Assembly: GCF_009870125.1 (NCBI RefSeq)
Contig: NC_046680.1
Location: forward strand, 22,401,501 to 22,465,500
DNA: 64,000 bases
From: Drosophila pseudoobscura
Lineage: Eukaryota; Arthropoda; Insecta; Diptera; Drosophilidae
Direction of reading: 5' to 3'
In this document: positions 1 to 13,300 of the stretch, in pieces
Layout: each line of letters opens with the position of its first letter
Numbering within the stretch: position 1 is the stretch's first letter
Program-made: the position numbers and the translations under genes
The notes under the pieces: generated by a model
Database searches by the model: none
Seen by the model: the letters and a program-made list of their open reading frames with translations, nothing else
What the model was told of the DNA's origin: nothing

Positions 1-2384
1 GTTACGGCACGTTACGTTACCGACGCTGACTAGCGATCGAAGCTTTGGCCCCACCGGGCGTATACGCAGCCTGAACTCGATAGCACGACGTTGCAATCAG
101 CAATCAATTAAAACTAATTCGCGTTTCAAAAACGGGCGCGTAAATTCTTCCGACAGTTCTTCTTCTTACTTTCTATCTCTTTCTCTTTCTTTTACACCAT
201 TTGCACTATGAAGATATTTCTTATCATCTGATGGTATGCGTGTGCGTGAGTATCTCACTTTTTAATATGCTCTATATGGCTGTGCGGATTATATAAATAA
301 ACTGCTTGAATATATATACTTCTTTCGCTGTTATTCCAATATTAGTTGCTGTTTTTTGCGCATTTACCGTTTTTGCGAGAAGCGCGCCTGACGAGATGCG
401 TGCGTCGACGTCAGCGTTCGCGGAAAAACAGAGCCCCGCCGAAATCACAGGCCCCAACAGTGGCCCCCAACGCTGCTAACACAGAATGAGCCATATCAGC
501 GCAGAATTGAGCGGACACACACACTAATGCACTAGGCACTGCTTGCAATTTACACTGCTTTCAGTTTCAAGTTTAAGGGAGAGGCCATGCAAAGAGAGCG
601 GCTCTTAAGAGTAAAATAATACATTTCAGCTTTTGTCGAGTGACAAATCGATAACCAAAATATAGTTACATGGTGGCGAGCCTTTGTCGAGTGACATTCG
701 ATAAGAATTTTCTGACTTCTCTGGAAACATCGCATTAGGCGCGAGGTTCAAATAAATTGAAATATTAGATTCGATTTTGGTTTTGTTTACGTTTTGTTTT
801 AAAATTGAAGCACAGCATAGTCAACTGGCCCAGCGACTGATTCTTGTGTTCGATGGTGTGCCAATTGGCGGTGACGAATTTCCATGAATCTGTCCAGTGA
901 GGATGCACTGGTCCTCTGATTCAGCCCTTGGACATATCCAAAAAATGTAAAAGAAGACTACTAGCTGTCGCACTCGCACTAAGCGAGGACTCTGGCCTTT
1001 GCTTCACCCTCCTTCCTTTTCTGCTTCACTTTTTCAAACTTGGAGATATTATTGTGTATTCAAAGCCCACCCACAAACATCTTGAATTCAAATTCAAATT
1101 CAATAATGTTATGGAACGGATGGCCAATAAGAGCTTTGACACAACCTGCCCCAGTCGAATGCTGTTCGTGTCAAAGGGACACAACAATGTGGTGTCAATG
1201 GAAATTAATGTAAAGGAAAAATAGGAAAACATCTGCGGGGGTGGCTGTGGCCGGGGGTTTAATGAACCATTGGCTCTGGCAGCTGTGAGTATTCTCAACC
1301 GGCGCCGTGACATGTGAAAGGCGTGGCCTTGAGCACGTTAACGTTAACCGGCACGTATCCGCCCCGTTGACACCAAAAAAAAAAACAACTCAATGCCGCG
1401 TGACAGGAGATTATGTCTGCTCAAAGGACTTCTATAATTTTATTGATATATTTCATGGGAAGAAAGTGCACACATCATCGAAACTGATTAGAGCTGCAGC
1501 CCACTCGACCTTCCATCCCATGTCCCACACGCCCGCCCCAGTAATTGTCCCGCAATATTCTGCAAATCATCAATGAATCTGCCCCCCGAATGTTGTTCGT
1601 GCAAACAGCTGACGTTTGTTTACGCCGTGCCACGCGCCTGCGCCATTTTGCCGGGAAATTCGAGTGCGAAAAACTAATTTGGCGCCAACGCTCCCCGGCG
1701 CGTCCAATCCGTTGCAGTCGGGCGAAAACAGAGCACGCGAGAGGATCGCATCGCGCACCGAAAGTGACGGTTAATTTCACGCAACAATTTCGAAACATTT
1801 CAACTAAACAAAACAAAAAACTAAAAGCAGCAGAACAGAGTTATTTTAACAAGTGTTTTTCAACAGCAACAAAAAGTACAATTCCTCTAAGGGTTTCTGT
1901 TCATCTGGATAATCTTTTAAGCGGAACATAATACAAGCATATATTTAAAGGTACATATGTAGTCCTAAACTCTTTCAACAATCGAAACTAGTGAACTAGT
2001 GGCGTTAAATTTCACCTTAATCGAATTGGTATTACGGTCAGAATGTGGAACACAACAACTCTCAACCGTTGTTCTATGGCTGCTCTGCCATCTCACTTGT
2101 AGCCATGTATCTTTGTACTTTGGATCCTCTGTTGAACATACTCTTACTTATGCAAATTATCAGGACTCCCCTAGCCATCTTTAACATCATCAGAATTTGT
2201 CTAAGGGGCATCCAGGCTATACTTCATTGCAAAAACAAAGAAAAACAAAAAAAAACAAGAGATTGAAGAGTTTTTACTTTTAATTGGAAGACACAAAGCA
2301 AAAAAAACGTACAATTTTTTGTGGCAATCAACCATAACATTTTTTGTAGATAGTTCTGGGAAATATTACACAAATATTTAATTT
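1..2384. other. Non-coding, with promoter/UTR-like patches
   Basis: No ORF here has codon structure or domains suggesting a gene. Around 360-480 the DNA is CpG-rich and promoter-like. At 618-715 there is a compound element with two TTTGTCGAGTGAC copies and DRE-like TCGATA motifs (see findings). From about 1600 to 1930 the sequence changes from CpG-rich to A-rich with CAACAGCAACAAAAAG runs, which is typical of a Drosophila 5' UTR. It may be an untranslated first exon of a gene lying mainly outside the window. No start codon with a plausible reading frame follows. Confidence 0.4.
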
Positions 2385-3400
2385 TGTATACCCGATACTC
2401 AAAATGAGTATTGGGGTATATTAGATTTGTGGTAAAAGTGGATGTGTGTAACGTCCAGAAGGAATCGTTTCCGACCCCATAAAGTATATATATTCTTGAT
2501 CAGCATCAATAGCCGAGTCGATTGAGCCATGTCTGTCTGTCCGTCTGTCCGTCCGTACATCCGTCCGTCCGTCCGTCCATCCGTCTGTCTATAAGAGCTA
2601 GAGCAACGATGTTTTGGATCCAGACTTCTGTGATATGCCCCCACAAAGGACGAAAATCTGTGGCATCCAAAATTGTAAAGATACGAGAAAACCAACAACG
2701 CAGAATTGTAGAGAATGACCATATCTTTTAGACTGCAGAATCTGAATTGGATCGTAATTTTATTATAGCCAGCATCAAGAAAACAATTTCATTTTTTCTC
2801 GCCCTGTCTCTCTCTAACACACACAGCATAGCCGGCTTGCTTAGAGTAAAACATTGGCGCCTAGATCTCAGCGACTATAAAAGCTAGAGCAACCAAATTT
2901 GGTGTCCACACTACTAAGATATCGGACCGAGACGAATTTGTTTCAAAATTTCGCCACACCCCCTTCCGCCCCCGTAAAGGACGAAAATCTGCGGATATTC
3001 ACAAATCTCAGAGACTATTAAGGCTAGAGTAACCAAATTTGATATCCGCACTCCTGTTAGATCTCGCTATAAAACGTAGATCTCCAAATTTGGCCCACCC
3101 TCTTCCGCCCCCACAAAGGACGAAAATCTGTTGCAGCCACAATATTGAGGATACAAGGAAACTAAAAACGATCAGATCAGATAATTTTTATAGCCAAAAG
3201 GAACAAATCAATTTGCAGTGGCTACACAGCGCCCGACGTCACGCTCAGACTGATTTTCTGTCTCTCTCGCACGCACTCTTTGTCGTATCTCCGGCTCTGC
3301 CGGAGGAGAGCCATTCTGACTTAGTATCGGTTATAAATGTAGAGTTGTGGTGTCCGCAGCAACTCACAAAGTTCGCCCTCGTTTTTCAGTTGGGAAAGTA
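2385..3400 (+). mobile_element. DINE-1/INE-1-like (Helentron-type) repeat relic
   Basis: The 5' part has a small hairpin (ATACCCGATACTC..GAGTATTGGGGTAT). It continues with CGACCCCATAAAGTATATATATTCTTGATCAGCATCAATAGCCGAGTCGA and a GTCTGTCTGTCCGTC tract, all hallmarks of the DINE-1/INE-1 (DNAREP1, SGM in the obscura group) family. Further on, the unit GGACGAAAATCTG, preceded by GCTAGAGYAACCAAATTTG, recurs near 2650, 2980 and 3120, so the copy contains internally repeated monomers. The 3' end (about 3325-3400, TATCGGTTATAAATGTAGAG..AAAGTTCGCCCTCGTT) matches the 3' end of the copy near 45.5 kb. It has no coding capacity, as usual for this non-autonomous family. Exact boundaries are uncertain. Confidence 0.75.
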
Positions 3401-6400
3401 ACTAAAAGAGAACCGAGAATTCCACTTAATGTGTGTGTTTAATTGATGGAAATAAACGGAAATTAAATTGAAAAAAAAAATTGCTGGAAGTTCCAACGAA
3501 TACATGTGTAAATACATCTAGTAGAAAATGTGGGAGTATCAGTTGGCCTTCTACAGGCGATGGCATACAGAGAATAAAATAGCAAGGAAGCTAATATTTG
3601 CCAATGTCCTGGATTGCAGAAAGGTGAATTTTTGGAGCTGGATTTTGGGCAACTTTCCTTCATATCCTTCGCACTGGCTAGGTCTGACCATGTGGTTCAA
3701 TGTCCTGAAAGTAACCGGACATTTGCATATTTAAAGGACTACTGGCCAAGAAGCTGCCCATAGAAATGTTTGACCCCATTTAATCATGCGAAAACACAAT
3801 AGACATACGTTGCCAAGAGCCGAGCTTCTGTGAATTTCTGCGGAAGCTGACGAAGCATCTAGGAAAGGGAAACCTCACACCACAGCCACCACTAGCTCTA
3901 ACCAGCGATGCAGACGGGATACGTGTGGCATGGTATTCCGTGTGGAATTTTCTGAATTTCAAAGCAATCCAAAATTCTATTCCAAGTGGAATGAAAGTTG
4001 ACGCCATGGCGTCACCTTCCATCATTTCCACTCCTCGCGGGATAGTTGGGATCGCAGCTGGACGCTTTTTAATATGACAGCTTCAATGGCACGGCATGGG
4101 TCATTTTAATAAAGAACAATGATGGCTAGCCTAGGGAATTGTAGTGGAATGGGGCTGCCTATGAGCATCTTCCCAGTTCATTATCTCGAATTGCCAGCAA
4201 TATTCTTGGCCAGGCCAGAGTCTAAGCGAAAAGAATAATAATAATGCCAATATACGAGGAATAAATCCTTATTTATGGGTCTTAAAGTTTTGCCTCAGGC
4301 GTCAGACATCAGGCCATCGGGGCATGGGCATGAGGCATGGGGCATCAGGCATCAGGCATCAGTATTAATGGCAGTTAATTAGTGAGTGAGTCCCATGTTG
4401 ACTCCCTCGACGAATATTAAATGGTTTGATTCGGGGGCCACTGGCCATAGGAACGGATTTGTCTCATTAGGGGGACTTCCAGCTGTGCTCCTTTTCCGGA
4501 ATGTCCCTCCACTTGCCAATATTCAGCCATTAGTCGAGCTAATTGTTCTGCACCAGCTATGGGTGAGCACCCAAGGACTTTCCCGATCAAAGAGCACAGA
4601 ATATTTCGTTCAATAAATAAAGCATTTCACTTCGCTTTTGTTGTATACATTTCCCAGGATGACGAGCGGATGAATGACAAATGGTTCCATTCACTTTTGG
4701 ATTCCCAATGGGATTGATGGGTTGGAAAGTGGATGCCACTTGAAACGCGAAACGTGAGCCCTGCAAAGGAGCCGGCCTTTTCATGACCCAGATCATTGTC
4801 TTCGTCATCGTGAACAGCATTATTATGAGGATAACTATAATATAAGGATATAATATAATAAGGAAAACTCTCACCTTTGTCCTTGGGTTTCACATTACGT
4901 CAGGCTAAAAGTATTTTCCCTAATTGGGAAATTTTTAAAAGGGTGCGGAGTAACAATCAGACGCTTTTCAGACCTTTAGATTTGCAAACGAAAATACTGG
5001 GAGGTATTATCCACTCTCTCCACTTTTTTCTCTCGGTGTATGTTAAGGTACATATGTACCTATACCTTAATCCTTTATCGTTTTGGGTTGTTCGAATGCG
5101 ATTTTAATTACTTTATTCTACCGAACTGAAGCGCTTTCATTCAGCATGAGGATGGACCCTTTTCTGTCTTTTTGAGGAAGCGTACAGACACACAGACACA
5201 CACACACACACACAGGTGCACACGCCACGCACACTGGCTCGCAGTCCCAACGCCCGGCAAACCCCAATCACCAACCATGGAAGCGTGCCTTTCAACAAGT
5301 CGTTAATGCAAATAACAAACAATAAACACTTCTCCAGGCACTCACCTCCCAATCGCACAGTCGCACAGTCTTCCAGCCCCCCAGCCCCAGCCCCAGCCCC
5401 AGCACAAATGTATGAATACTTTTGTTGAAAATGAACTTTTCATGGTTTTGGCTTTGGCGTTGGCGTTGGCGTTGGCGTAGTGGTGCTGTTTGGTCCAAAC
5501 GCTTCGGAACGGCTCTCGGATCTGTTTTATTGGCCATGGCCATGTCTGGCCTGTGGTCCGGTTTCCCATTCTGTTTCCAGCTCACCTTCTCCATCGCTTT
5601 CAGACGAAGGTTGAATGTGAATTTATGGAAATGCCAAAGGAATTGGCCTTGCTTGAGAGGAGTCAATGCCTGTTAAAGTGGTTGTTGTGGGGGCCCCGTC
5701 AATTTACCTGGAAAAGCCGAAGAAAAAAATCAAATACGAGTATTAAAGCATTCGGCACCCCCGTTCGACAGCATGATACCCAGGGAAGCGCTGGATGTCC
5801 ATAAGTATGTATATCGTACATAATTTAGGGCCAATAATGTCCATAAAACTATTGAGCTGGTGGGATCTGGCGGGATCTTGCATCCCCAATTATAATATTG
5901 CCCATCAAACGATTGTGTTTGTAAGTGCTCGTATTTTTGCACTTAATTCCAGTCTGCCATTTTATTTATTGTTCTTTTCTGGTGTTTCCCTTTGAATTGA
6001 ATTTGTTTTTTTACCGGCGCTGTCCACATTCCTTGGCAGTTTTTTGCGCCAGGGGCTGTACCTTTTTTTTGGTTGTTTTTCTTCTTCTCAATTTTGGTGT
6101 TTTATTGGTGCGTGCTGGCATTCATTAGCATCGAATGTCTAGCCGTCTGACGTTTGAATATAAATTGTCTAATGGGGCCAGTGGGCATTGATAATTGTAT
6201 TTGATGTCGCGTTCCAACGGTCATCAGTTAACGGTCATCGCTGAGAGGGAGTGAGAAAACGGGGCCTTAAGCGTGGTCAAACGAGTCCATTACTCAGCAG
6301 ATGCAAGAATGGTAAAAACCTTCCTCTCCAGTGGCCTAGATTGTGCCCTCATGTCCCCTACACTCCAAGGCAGTTTTTATGAATTGGCTTTGGCAGCATT

Positions 6401-9400
6401 TGTCGCCACTCCACAATGTACCAGTCATGGAATCCCCTCCTATTTTCCTCCAGCATTGAGGCGCAATGAGGTTTTCGTCTCGTCTATTGCTGCTATTGCT
6501 GTTATTACGTATACGCAGTGTGAGCGTTAAAAGTTCCTTTCAAACCCATGTCAAACTGAATGCCTGTCATCGTCGGGGGCTTTGTCGGGGAAAGAGGTTC
6601 ACTTGCTCCGTTTCATAAATCCAATGGTGGCTGCTGGTATCCTGGTGTACTGGTGTGCACGGAGTATCCCTCACTTCATTTGCGCTGACGAAGAAGTGCT
6701 GTTTTATTGTTATGAGCATGTTGCATGTTACGACGTGACCGGGTTGTTGAAATTCCAGCCTGAAAGGATACAAACTAAAAGGAATCCAAGGAACGACAGG
6801 GGATGGGGGGCCTGGCTTCCAAAATAAGACATGTATGTACATACAATTTTGTAAGCACAAAAACAGCTACTAGTCAGCGTGCTAGTTCAATCGGATAGCA
6901 TCACTGAGAGCGACTCTGGGGCCCCTTGCTTATATTGAAAGACCATTAAGAACAGATACTGTCAGTGCAAGATTTCAACAAGTGAGTCAACACACAGCAA
7001 CAATTGGATCGGCTGTCAGTGTCTGTCGATAGCACAAATAAGCTTGAAGTTCCATTGGCCCTCCGGCAATCTGCTTCCATGGTATTTACAGACAGCATTT
7101 ACTCTGTTGTTGACCATCAAGTCGTTTGTCTGGCGGCTAACGAAGCTCGAACGTTCGTCAGGCCGGAGATGTGCTGGGGCGGGGTGCTGCTCCTTGGCTC
7201 CATTTTGTAGCATCAACTTGATTTATGTCTGTGTGCTACGCGCACGTGCCACACGGCAGCTTGTCCGGCTGGCATCGCACCGCATCGGGTCTGTTCGGAT
7301 TGAAAGAGGGATCCTGGATCCTGGGTCCTGGGTCCTGGCTTTACAATGAAGATAAATTGCAAGAGTAAGCGAAAAATTTGCGCGCATTGAAAGCGGCAAA
7401 AGCGCGGAAAGTAAACGACGGCAAATGCTTATTGGGATTTGTGGACGATAATATGTCACAATTGAATTTCCCTTCCATCAGCGACTGCTGTTCCTGGAGC
7501 TCCCCGACATGGCAGAAGGCTCTTTGAAGCCTATTTCAATTATGGAAAGGCCCTTGATCTGGTCTATTGATGGGTCCAGCCCATCAAACGTGCGGAATTT
7601 GTAGCCATGCAGCTCATGGTCTGGCCCTTCCCCCGAGGCCAAGATTTTAAGGGCAGTGTCTGTGTCCCCTTTTTTATTTCAACGAAACTGGACGCAAGTG
7701 GGTGGCTTTCCCAGACAAAAAATCTGTTCTCTGAGCGAGCGTGGCACAGAAAAAACAGGAACAGCCCCAAAATACAACGGCGCTATCGGGTTTATGTTTG
7801 CGTTCATCATCAGCGTGCAACAGCTGCTGCCAGGACCAGCAGCAGGTCCAGGACTATTTGCTGGTATTTTTTACGGTCTTTATAGCCTTCTAAAGTGCTG
7901 ACAGCTCCAAGTCGCCCCAAAAATACTATGTTTTCGTCTGACCTACGTCCTTTTTAATTAAAGCAAACTCAAGAGCAATTCCTTATTTACATGTGGCCGG
8001 CTGCCGAGATATACATCTTGTTGTTGTTAAAGCATGAACATGAAAGGCAAACAACAAAGTTTTCAAGGGAACAATGTTGTGAAAATAGTTTCACCTCCAG
8101 TTACATTTGACCTTAACTTGGGTGTCTTTGCTGTGTTACCAACAAATGAAACCTTGTGTAAACAAAGTTATTTTTCCTGATTAAAGCATTCTGTTATCGC
8201 CTCATTATTAAATAAACCATTTGATGGGCTCGGACTCGGACGAAAAGGTAATCACATAATGGAGTGCACTCCGCCGGGACTCACAAGAGTTCTTCCCAAG
8301 GCTTACGGTCATCGTAAATCTCATAAAACAGATGGAGTCCAGTGGCACAAAGGGGGAAATAGAAGGCAAATTCAATTACCATTTTATCATTATCATTTTG
8401 TGTGCAAGTAAAGCCTAGAGTACGTCTAGGTAACAGCTCCGCTCGATTCATTTATTCTGTTGGATTGCATTTTCCACCGTGAGTTTTCCCCAAGCTCTGC
8501 TCCCATGGGAGTGTAAGCTCTGGCCTTAGGGGGGGCTCCATTCATTGGATTTTCAAGAGCTTTTACCGAGATCATTTCACCCGAATTACAGCTTTGGCGA
8601 CCCATGCCATGTGACATTGACTGCTACCTTTTTTGTGGTGCCCCAACTGTTCCTCTAATTTTGTGGCCCCGGAGGGCTGTTTATTTAATGTCAGCGCCAG
8701 TTGCTGCCAGCCAATTAAATGCCAAACAGAATTTCAATTTATTCTGAAAACAACATAGCCACACTTTCGAAGCTGTCGGATTAATCACCATTAATCACTG
8801 TGTGGTTGAAAGAGGAACGGAACTATGTAAGTTCTCCTCACAATGGCAGTTTCAGAGACCCGATCGCTGGAGTGGAGTGGAGTGGAGTGGTTTGAGGTGC
8901 CAAAAACACCAAAGACCAAACGTTCAAATGTCAACTTCGGTAACGCCGTGGTCCCGAATGGAAACTTTCGGGCAAAGTCATTATAAAACCCGATAAAAAT
9001 TGTATCTTGAGCAATTAATTAGGCGAAAATAAGTGACCTTCAGAGCGGGACCATAGACCATAATGTGCTGGGAACACTCCAGAATTTATTGCATGCCCGA
9101 AGGCAAATCGACAAAGTTTTCCTTGTGCACGTGCCCACGTGGTCCCTCCTAAAATAATATACAAAAAGCAACAACAAAAAATACACAATATTCAGATACA
9201 GTGTGAATTTTACACTCAAAACGCCAGCCCGCCAGGCAGACAGGCGGCCTGTCATAATATTGAGGGAAACATGTGATGGAAATGGGGCATTGCGGAAAAA
9301 TTATAAGGTATTGAGATATTGTTTGGCTGCTTAAAGAACGATGGAAACAAATAAATACCACTTCATAGAAATATTAATGGCACTTCAAGTTATACGAGCA

Positions 9401-9884
9401 CCAAAGTGATCGTAATTAAAATGGAATACTCGACTGCATTTCATAAAAGCAAAGGGAAAATGTATATTGCCTTAATGAATGAGTTGGTTCAATTCAATTG
9501 GAAATTAGTCCCGTCCGACCATTGCCTTTTTCTGCTCTGCTCTGCTCTGCTCTTTTCAGTGCGCACAACTTAATTCTGAGCAGGAATTTCAGCAATTTCT
9601 GAAAAGAAGCGTAAACAAATTTATAAATATTTCTCGCCAATCTGCTGTACGAGAAAACATGCACATACTCGTACATATAAAGTGGGGGCTAAATGAATAG
9701 AGAGGGGCACGCTTTTGTGCTGCCCTCTGAGGGGCAAACTGTCGGAAAGCAGCTTCTCATAGCAAAGTTTTCTGCGAGCAACGCCTTACGGCTTTGACTG
9801 TAAACTATTCTATTTAAATTACTTTGCAGAACTTCAAGCCACTAGTTGCAATTCCGAACTCAGTTCCAGAGAGCGGATTTCCAG
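3401..9884. other. Intergenic/intronic, no gene seen
   Basis: Only short chance ORFs are present. Small tandem patches occur: GGCATCA/GGCATGG repeats at 4316-4365, a CA tract at 5187-5214, CCAGCC repeats at 5382-5404, TTGGCG repeats at 5453-5477 and GGAGT repeats at 8871-8890. The remainder is AT-rich unique DNA. Confidence 0.5.
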
Positions 9885-10325
9885 ACTAAAACGGGGCGGA
9901 ACGTTGCGGCTCTACTTTGTACCCGTTTCTCAGTCTCAGTCAGTATATACGCGGTCTTATGATTTAGGTAACTCATACAATATATTCTATAAGTCGTTTA
10001 TAAAAATCGGTCGAACTGTTTGGGAGGTTTTTATATAGAATATATATAAGATTAAATCTTATTTACATCTCCCTTATTTCCCTCCGCACTGCAGTAGGAA
10101 GGCTATCGCAGCCATTGAAATTTCATTTGATCCTTCTGGGCTATTCTTTCTGACTCTTCAATTTCTCGTATCTTCAAAATTGTGGATGCCACCGATGTTC
10201 GTCCATTGTGAATATACATACATATATCAAGAATATACATATATACTTTAGGTGTTACACGCATTCACTTTACCCTCAAATATGATATACCCCTATACTC
10301 TTTGAGTAGCGGGTATAAAAAAGAC
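9885..10325 (-). mobile_element. DINE-1-like repeat relic, shortened copy
   Basis: Read on the minus strand from 10325, the sequence starts TTTTATACCCGCTACTCAAAGAGTATAGGGGTATATCAT. It continues through AAAGTATATATGTATATTCTTGATAT and GGTGGCATCCACAATTTTGAAGATACGAG, matching the order of blocks in the 2385-3400 element. Its far end (about 9885-9950, minus strand AACGGGTACAAAGTAGAGCCGC) corresponds to the ATCGGGTATAAATGTAGAGT end block. The GTCTGTCC tract and the internal monomers have been lost, so this is a deleted, diverged copy. Confidence 0.6.
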
Positions 10326-13300
10326 TCGTACTCACAAAATTCCCCACAAAAAGTGAGCAAACAGTTTGAAAACTGCACTCACTTTTATTCCTTGAGGGCT
10401 ACCGATGCTTTTCCTTTTTCCCTTTCGGGCTACCGCATTTCCATGTCAGAAATTAGCTGATATCGTTAGGGAGCTGTCTCACACACTTGTACAGATATAG
10501 GAATAGCATTCGTGAAATTAGAAGAAGTTGCACGAAAATGAAAAATTCTTGAATGGAAGCCACTCATCATATTGTGGCAACGAAAACCCTTCCCTTTGCT
10601 ATTTATGGTGAGCAGCTCTCAGGTCGGTCTGCAATAAGCCGCAGAAAGTCGCAATGGTAATCCACACCGGGGAAGGATGCACTTGGACATAATTAAATAT
10701 AGCACAAGAAACAGGATAACTGAGCTTTGGGGGTCGCAGCTGAAAGTACCCTGACCTGACGGACAGACCCCATAGAAGTTCTTAAGAACTAAGATATATT
10801 GGAAAAGTAAAGGCCTGAGCGATTACTTGGTCGAAGAATCTAGCTTCTTTGCGTATCATAATAGGTTAAGTCATAATAGCCTTTCAACAGTTGGCAACAG
10901 GGTATATTGAGGGTCGCGAAGTTTTCAATGCTCTCCCGTAATGCTTACCATAGCGTGATGGCGATGATGATGGTGAAGGTGCTAGGCAACGCGTAGCGGG
11001 AAATGTTTACATCTGAGACGGATTGCCGAGTTTCAATGAGTTCGCCGTGTCCCAGTTCAAAGGACTCACTCGTATTAATTTGCATAAATTTCAATGAAGG
11101 TGCTTACGGCAAACAGATTGACGCTGGAAATGGCTTTAAAGTCCCTATTAAAGGATATTCCCGTAGATAATATTCAGTTAATGAACAAAGGAAATGACAA
11201 CTGCAGGACGAGCAGACTCTGAGGGAGAACAATTAACGATTGTGTTGCACCGTTGCACTTCAGTCGGTCTAATGGAGCGTGCCCTGAGCAGTGAGTTTGC
11301 AAATCACAATTAAATTGGCTTCAAGTCTTTTGTCAAGTTACGAGAAAGGGCGAATGGACACATGGTGCTGTGAAACTGGTGGTGGTGCTTCCCCCTGGCG
11401 ATTGTTTTAAATGAAGGACAACCCACAATTTGCATAAATTACAACGTAATAAATAATAAATGACAGCTAAATGAATTGGCACTTGCCATGACATGGCCAG
11501 ACCGACGGAAGGCCGATCAGACCGTTCCTTGCCCTGAGCTTGTCCAACACGCAAATTGTTAGGCCCTCTCGTTGGCTCTTCCCTAAAAGCCCTTCATGAC
11601 TTTGCATAATCAAGGTCATTGGATCATAGAAAATGCACTCGGCTATGGCATGGTATAGTTTGTTACCCCTATGTTGTGTAATAACAATGTGTTTCAAGAC
11701 CATTGAAGCATTTAATATTCACTGCCCGCTGAGTAAAAGCAATTAAGAAGCCGTTTCCCTTAAACGAGCCTCGTGAAATCAAGATAGCGAGCTGCTATCT
11801 CGAAAGACGCGTAAGAGGCATTAACTTGTTGCTATCTTAATGGCGGTGTTATTTCAGTTGGAGACTGTTCGCTGAAATGCACTCTCCTCGCAAAGCATAG
11901 TTCGCCAAGGCTGCCTTCTGCTGCACTTGGAGGATTAACTTTGGCCCCCGTCTCGGGTTCAGCTGCTATCTTGATGCTGCACGAAATACTTTGAAGCTTT
12001 AAAAGATGCAAAATCCTACAGGTGTACCCTAGGTGTACAGTAAAATTTCCTGTGTCGTTTGCTAGAACCAAATTTGATATTGATTGATATTCTACGGTGC
12101 TGTGGTAAGTCCAATCAAATCCAATGTTTGCTTGTTGCCGAGCAATCTCGTTTGGGTTTTGGCTCAGGAAACACAATTTCGCTGATTGTAATCAAATATG
12201 CTACACCGATCGGAGAACAAATAGCCACTCCCTGTTGAACAACATCCAGTATATGTATATAATGTAAGTCCTTGTACATCGATGAAGAGTAGAACCGTAT
12301 GATTAATCGGTGTCTATTCATGTAACACTGTGTCTCGCATATGACCGAATACGCTCTTTGACATGTGGCGCCCGGTTGTCGCCTAAACAAGCCCTGACCG
12401 CAGACCATCGACGGGGGCCATCCCCTTGATTTATGGTGAAATATATCACGTTTGTCCACCGGACACACCTACAGCTGAACAGTGGCCAAGCCAATGGTAT
12501 TTTATTCTGGTTAACAATCGTGGCTGCAAATAAATTGGATTTTGATGGAAACAATTCACATTCGTGCAGCAGTTTAATGGGCAAAGACTCGGTTTTCCCT
12601 CTACGGGAAAAGCAAAGGGACTCCTGTAAAATTTAAAAAGCACGAGTATACATTATGGTGCATGAAACCTGTCAGTCAGCAGTTCAGCAGTTCAGTTCCA
12701 TAAAGCCAGACAAATGCCACTAGAAAATCATTTAAAGAACATTAAACTTACAGTTCTCTGAACTCAAGATACGATTATATGTATGTATACCTCAAGATGT
12801 TGGCCGGCTCAAACAATGAGTACTCCAGGATTATGCTAATAACCTGGTCTCGGCCATTGATGCCTGTTAATGAGGGCAGACGGAGCCCATAGCCCTCAAT
12901 GCGGGGCCCAGATTAACTCGGGCGGGTTCACTTCGGTTCACTTCTGTGCTTAATTTCAGTAGATTTGCTTGTGATTTGATTTTTCTTTTTTACATTCTGA
13001 GCACATTTGCTTTAGTGCCGAGTTGGCATCAGTTTCGTTTATGGCTACAAGCTACCGGTCTGCGTGAGCCATCAATTTTGATGGATGCGACACGCAGGCC
13101 TGAAGCTGGAGCTGAAGCAGGAGCTTCGGATTCATATTCCGGAAAAACTGTCAGCCATCTTTGCAGTTAACGGAGAGTTTCCCTACACACACGCATCACA
13201 CGCATCACATCACACTCATTTGGCACTTAGGAATCCCTTTCCCACACTCAGCGCAATCTGCCACAGGACTTTTGGCAGCGGTTTTGCAGCAACTTTTCCA

